Source: an uncultured Lachnobacterium sp. (GTDB lineage: Bacteria > Bacillota > Clostridia > Lachnospirales > Lachnospiraceae). Taken from it: a stretch of DNA of 22,141 bases. The stretch lies in NCBI GenBank assembly GCA_937889225.1, contig CALAST010000064.1, positions 1 through 22,141 of the forward strand. The letters are read 5' to 3'. Under the pieces are notes generated by a model, which saw only the letters and a program-made list of their open reading frames with translations, was not told the DNA's origin and did no database searches. Positions 21,800-22,141 of the stretch are shown piece by piece (the first letter of the stretch is position 1; the number at the start of each line of letters is the position of its first letter). The position numbers and the translations under genes were made by a program.

Positions 21800-21950
21800 T
21801 ATTCGCCTTTGATTCTTCTGAATAATTTTCTATTACTTTGTCTGGAAGATTTGCAATATCAATCACAGAAGCATATTTCTCAATCAAGTCTGCCATTAAA
21901 TTTGCAAATCCACTCCATTCATCTTTTTTTAACTCTCCTATAAACACCAT
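21783..21950 (-). CDS. Small hypothetical protein upstream of the recombinase
   Basis: 55 codons: MVFIGELKKDEWSGFANLMA, then DLIEKYASVIDIANLPDKVI, then ENYSEESKANIEKVK. It is acidic, predicted to be helical, with no membrane segment. The ATG lies directly on GGGAG, so the GTG one codon later or another start may be used; an in-frame TAA two codons upstream of the ATG rules out a longer version. It might be a small regulator or excision partner for the recombinase, but I do not recognise it and nothing in the sequence proves that role. Confidence 0.5.
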   Translation of the reverse strand: MVFIGELKKDEWSGFANLMADLIEKYASVIDIANLPDKVIENYSEESKANIEKVK

Positions 21951-22141
21951 CTCCCTTTAACAAACTACATATACATAGAAAAAGTCCTACATAGAAAAAT
22001 GAAAATAATTTTAAAAAATCAATACAATAAAACTACTTTTCTCTATGCGGAACTTCTATCTAAAAAATATGCCCGACAAGGAAACAATCTGCAACAAAGT
22101 CCGACAACGGACGTAAAAACATTCAGATTTCTGCTTTGTCA
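21951..22141. other. Intergenic right edge with short repeats
   Basis: I see no gene here. ACATAGAAAAA is repeated at 21973-21983 and 21989-21999, with a near-copy in the opposite orientation (GCATAGAGAAAA on the minus strand, around 22036-22048). GTCCG-ACAA-CGGAC (22099-22112) is a perfect inverted repeat, and a related CCCGACAAGG lies 30 bp to its left. These could be regulatory sites or part of an attachment region. Confidence 0.4.

Noticed and set aside
1..22141. tRNA or rRNA genes, antibiotic resistance genes, relaxase
   Set aside because: I looked on both strands for these expected companions and found none; the relaxase presumably lies outside the window.

Overview
The window is about 22 kb of low-GC Firmicutes DNA. 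Every gene I can support lies on the minus strand, so transcription runs from high to low coordinates. Gene content and order match the conjugation backbone of the Tn1549/CTn-like integrative elements common in Lachnospiraceae and related gut Clostridia: PcfB/DUF3801, VirD4, Maff2, TrbL/VirB6-like, PrgI, VirB4, M23 peptidase, DUF4315, and a DUF4366 (CD1107-like) protein. I therefore read it as part of an integrative conjugative element, or a conjugative plasmid, of a gut Clostridium. Family names come from remembered sequence patterns; no search was run.

Layout in transcription order. (1) Right end, 22141-19740: an intergenic stretch, a 55-aa ORF, a large serine recombinase with a good sigma-A promoter, then two intrinsic terminators. 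(2) Replication and maintenance, 19730-15960: a DUF6075-like protein, a tiny DUF3970-like protein, parA, parB and a RepA_N/DUF6017 initiator. The initiator gene carries tandem 23-bp repeats that look like iterons. (3) Transfer operon 1, 15960-12760: a structured leader with a possible 9-codon leader peptide, a membrane-anchored unknown, PcfB, and VirD4, ending at a terminator. (4) Transfer operon 2, 12750-6200: Maff2 (pilin-sized), TrbL-like channel protein, a 550-bp intergenic region rich in inverted and tandem repeats, PrgI, VirB4, M23 hydrolase and DUF4315. (5) Surface cargo, 6200-1: a structured intergenic element, a secreted 193-aa protein, a very large secreted repeat protein (BspA/LRR_5-like) split by a frameshift, and a DUF4366 protein that also appears frameshifted and runs off the left edge. 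The relaxase, topoisomerase and left end of the element are not in the window.

Most notable: two single-base frameshifts in neighbouring surface genes; a C-terminal domain of the giant repeat protein that also occurs as a stand-alone secreted protein; an Arg-rich and Glu-rich pair of hexad repeats in the M23 protein that could form a long charge-zippered beta-hairpin; 23-bp repeats in repA whose length is not a codon multiple; a 15-bp palindrome (AGGACAC S GTGTCCT) in four intergenic copies; and a structured element repeated upstream of two operons.
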